Shown here piece after piece: positions 5,334 to 6,794 of a DNA stretch of 6,794 nucleotides. Under the pieces are notes generated by a model. That model searched no databases and was not told where the DNA came from. It saw only the letters and a program-made list of their open reading frames with translations. Positions within the stretch are counted from its first letter, which is position 1, and each line of letters starts with the position of its first letter. Both the position numbers and the translations under genes were made by a program. The stretch is from an uncultured Clostridia bacterium. GTDB lineage: Bacteria > Bacillota > Clostridia > Christensenellales > Borkfalkiaceae. Location: the NCBI GenBank assembly GCA_958419945.1, contig CATZIC010000076.1, forward strand, positions 1 through 6,794. Reading direction: 5' to 3'.

Positions 5334-6080
5334 ATGCTATTAAAAGATAAAGTTGCAATCGTAACGGGCGGAACACGTGGAATAGGCTACGCCATCGTGC
5401 GTGAATTTTTGCTTGAAGGAGCGACGGTTGTTTTGTGCGGTTCCAGAAAGGAAACGGCAGAAAAGGCAGTCAATTCCTTAAAACAGGAAAACCCTTCCTT
5501 TAACGTTATGGGCATCTATCCTAATCTATCCGATTACCAAAGCGTAAAATCCGCTTTTTCCGAAGTGGAAAACACTTTCGGCAAAATCGATATTTTGGTA
5601 AATAATGCGGGCGTGTCCGCAAGCCAGCCGTTTACTTCTTACACCGAGGAAGCCTTCGATTCCGTTATGGACCTTAATATAAAAGGCGTTTATAATTGCA
5701 GTCGTGCGGTAGTTGACGGAATGAAGCAGCGTGGCTACGGTGTTATACTTAACACAAGCAGTATGGTAAGTCGCTACGGTCAGCCTTCCGGAATAGCATA
5801 TCCCACTAGTAAGTTTGCCGTAAACGGTTTTACACTTTCACTTGCGCGCGAGTTAGGGCCTTTCGGCATACGCGTAAACGCAGTTGCCCCCGGCATAACC
5901 GATACGGACATGTTTAAGGCAGTTCCCGAAAGCATGGTTCAGCCCCTTATTAACCGAATTCCTTTAAGAAGAATCGGCACTCCGGAAGACGTTGCTAACG
6001 CTTTCGTTTTCTTGGCAAGTGAAAAGGCAAGTTATATAACGGGCGTCGTGCTAAGCGTAGACGGTCTAGCAACTTCCTGA
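5334..6080 (+). CDS. SDR-family NAD(P)-dependent oxidoreductase, FabG-like
   Basis: This is a classical short-chain dehydrogenase/reductase of 248 residues, the normal length, with a Rossmann fold and no signal peptide. The cofactor loop is TGGTRGIG (11-18), the NNAG motif is at 90-93, the structural Asn is N115 in LNIKG, and the catalytic Ser-Tyr-Lys set is S143, Y156 and K160 (in TSSMVSRYGQPSGIAYPTSK). VNAVAPGITDTDM (181-193) and the C-terminal ITGVVLSVDG complete the pattern. Arg15 and Arg38 (CGSRKE) suggest a preference for NADP(H). It resembles 3-oxoacyl-ACP reductase (FabG), but no acp, fabF or other fatty-acid genes are adjacent, so it may act on another ketone or alcohol; the substrate cannot be told. 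The start has a GGAG site 8 bases upstream. It has its own promoter and terminator. Confidence 0.93.
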   Translation: MLLKDKVAIVTGGTRGIGYAIVREFLLEGATVVLCGSRKETAEKAVNSLKQENPSFNVMGIYPNLSDYQSVKSAFSEVENTFGKIDILVNNAGVSASQPFTSYTEEAFDSVMDLNIKGVYNCSRAVVDGMKQRGYGVILNTSSMVSRYGQPSGIAYPTSKFAVNGFTLSLARELGPFGIRVNAVAPGITDTDMFKAVPESMVQPLINRIPLRRIGTPEDVANAFVFLASEKASYITGVVLSVDGLATS

Positions 6081-6110
6081 TAACAACCGATAATAAAACC
6101 AATAAAAACA

Positions 6111-6149
6111 AAAGCAATCCGACGGCTTAACCATCGGGTTGCTTTTTTT
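6111..6149 (+). terminator. Rho-independent terminator of the dehydrogenase gene
   Basis: GCAATCCGACGG (6114-6125) pairs with CCATCGGGTTGC (6131-6142) with one mismatch and one G-T wobble around the loop CTTAA. The stem is extended by AAA/TTT and followed by seven T residues. It starts about 30 bp after the stop codon. Confidence 0.92.
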
Positions 6150-6235
6150 AAATATTCGAAAAAAACCTTTTTTTGTGTTTATTTTGTGATAATTCTAAAA
6201 AATTAACGATAATATATTTCACGGCGATAAATACC

Positions 6236-6264
6236 TTGACACCCTAGGTTTCGGATGTTACAAT
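6236..6264 (+). promoter_or_regulatory. Strong promoter of the acyltransferase gene
   Basis: A perfect TTGACA (6236-6241), a 17-bp spacer and TACAAT (6259-6264) with an extended -10 TG at 6256-6257 make this the closest match to consensus in the window. AT-rich runs upstream could act as an UP element. Transcription would start near 6271, leaving a leader of about 78 bases that contains the whole of repeat copy C. The spacer includes the palindrome CCTAGG (6244-6249). Confidence 0.82.
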
Positions 6265-6304
6265 TTTTATCGTAAATCCTTAATAAACATGCTCTAAAAT
6301 CACT

Positions 6305-6332
6305 AAAAGTGGGGCTATAGGTCGGTTATTAG
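6305..6332 (+). repeat. Dispersed 28-bp intergenic repeat, copy C
   Basis: This copy begins AAAAGTGGGGCTATAGGTCG and continues GTTATTAG. It is transcribed as part of the acyltransferase leader and ends 16 bases before the ATG. It matches copy A at 23 and copy B at 22 of 28 positions. Confidence 0.6.
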
Positions 6333-6348
6333 ATATTTTGGTGGGAAA

Positions 6349-6794
6349 ATGGCGAAGAATGACTTAAAATTAAAGCGAGGTAAAGTTATAACGTTTTTAA
6401 AAAGGTTTTTATCTATTTTTAAGCGTAAACCGGAAATCGTTAATCTGTCGGGTGAGGAACTTAAAGATAAAGCCATATACCTAAGTAATCATGCCGGTGC
6501 AAACGGACCTATGACTTACGAAATGTTTTTTCCGAAGCGCATAACACCTTGGGGTGCGCACGAAATGTGTGAAGGCATAAAGTCAAGGTGGAACTATCTC
6601 TACAACGTCTTTTACAGGCAAAAGCTTCATTGGGGAAGGATTCGTGCTTTTTTGGTAGCAACCGTGTTTTGTCCCTTTTCCATACTTTTGTACCGTGGCG
6701 TAGGGCTTATTCCAACCTATAAAGACAGCCGATTTTTGTCATCTTTAAGGCAAAGTTGTAGGGTTTTAGACCAAAATTCCGCCATACTCGTATT
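6349..6794 (+). CDS. PlsC-like lysophospholipid acyltransferase (3' end cut off)
   Basis: This is the first 148 codons of a probable membrane-associated acyltransferase of the LPLAT/PlsC superfamily, whose members acylate lysophosphatidate or related lipids. After a basic N-terminus (KLKRGKVITFLKRFLSIFKRK) comes IYLSNHAGANGPMTYEMFFPKRITPWGAHEMC (43-74), which sits where the NHxxxxD catalytic block falls. The hydrophobic stretch FLVATVFCPFSILLY (101-115) leads into RGVGLIPTYKDSR (116-128), which resembles the G-x-IP block III. In the HX4D pattern, H48 is present but the Asp position is Gly53, with Asn52 before it. The start is the only reasonable ATG; GGTGGG stands only 3 bases before it, closer than normal for a ribosome site. 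The assignment rests on the order of these motifs and is tentative in detail. Confidence 0.72.
   Translation, partial: MAKNDLKLKRGKVITFLKRFLSIFKRKPEIVNLSGEELKDKAIYLSNHAGANGPMTYEMFFPKRITPWGAHEMCEGIKSRWNYLYNVFYRQKLHWGRIRAFLVATVFCPFSILLYRGVGLIPTYKDSRFLSSLRQSCRVLDQNSAILV

Noticed and set aside
6256..6262. A TGTTACA site at the acyltransferase -10 that matches the operator array motif
   Set aside because: It is a single copy explained by the extended -10 TGTTACAAT and lacks the 11-bp partners seen at 4375-4424.

Overview
The window looks like chromosomal DNA from a Gram-positive, Clostridia-type Firmicute, possibly an uncultured gut lineage. The signs are a moderately AT-rich composition with very AT-rich spacers, GGAG/GGGAGG-type ribosome sites, sigma-A-like promoters with 17-18 bp spacers, a class II (Firmicutes-type) GalT, and an XRE regulator with C-terminal membrane helices. 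This placement is inference. I see no rRNA, tRNA, CRISPR array, insertion sequence or phage gene.

Layout. Positions 1-817 (minus strand, 3' end cut off) encode a LysR-type regulator. It diverges from an alpha/beta hydrolase (994-1983, plus) across a 176-bp spacer that holds both promoters and a perfect inverted repeat, the usual arrangement for a LysR regulator and its target. A strong terminator ends the hydrolase unit. Next come a solitary class II galactose-1-phosphate uridylyltransferase gene (2265-3629) with its own promoter and a leader hairpin, a membrane-tethered XRE regulator (3761-4384), and a small secreted protein of unknown function (4490-4981) that ends in a terminator. A 352-bp spacer follows, then a FabG-like short-chain dehydrogenase (5334-6080) with its own promoter and terminator. 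Last is the 5' part of a PlsC-like acyltransferase gene (from 6349, cut off at the window end) behind a near-consensus promoter.

Most genes appear to be single-gene units with their own promoters. The likely functional links are LysR with the divergent hydrolase and, less certainly, the XRE/membrane regulator with the secreted protein just downstream. Between those last two lies an array of five TGTTRCA-like sites at 10-11 bp spacing, ending 9 bp before the -35 of the secreted-protein promoter. This resembles the direct-repeat operators of OmpR/PhoB-family response regulators.

The least explained signal is a 28-bp repeat present three times in 4.3 kb (2038-2065 minus, 5149-5176 plus, 6305-6332 plus). 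Every copy is intergenic, and pairs of copies match at 22-23 of 28 positions. The rest is ordinary metabolism and regulation, with two proteins that have unusual residues at expected catalytic positions: the hydrolase nucleophile elbow and the acyltransferase HX4D motif.
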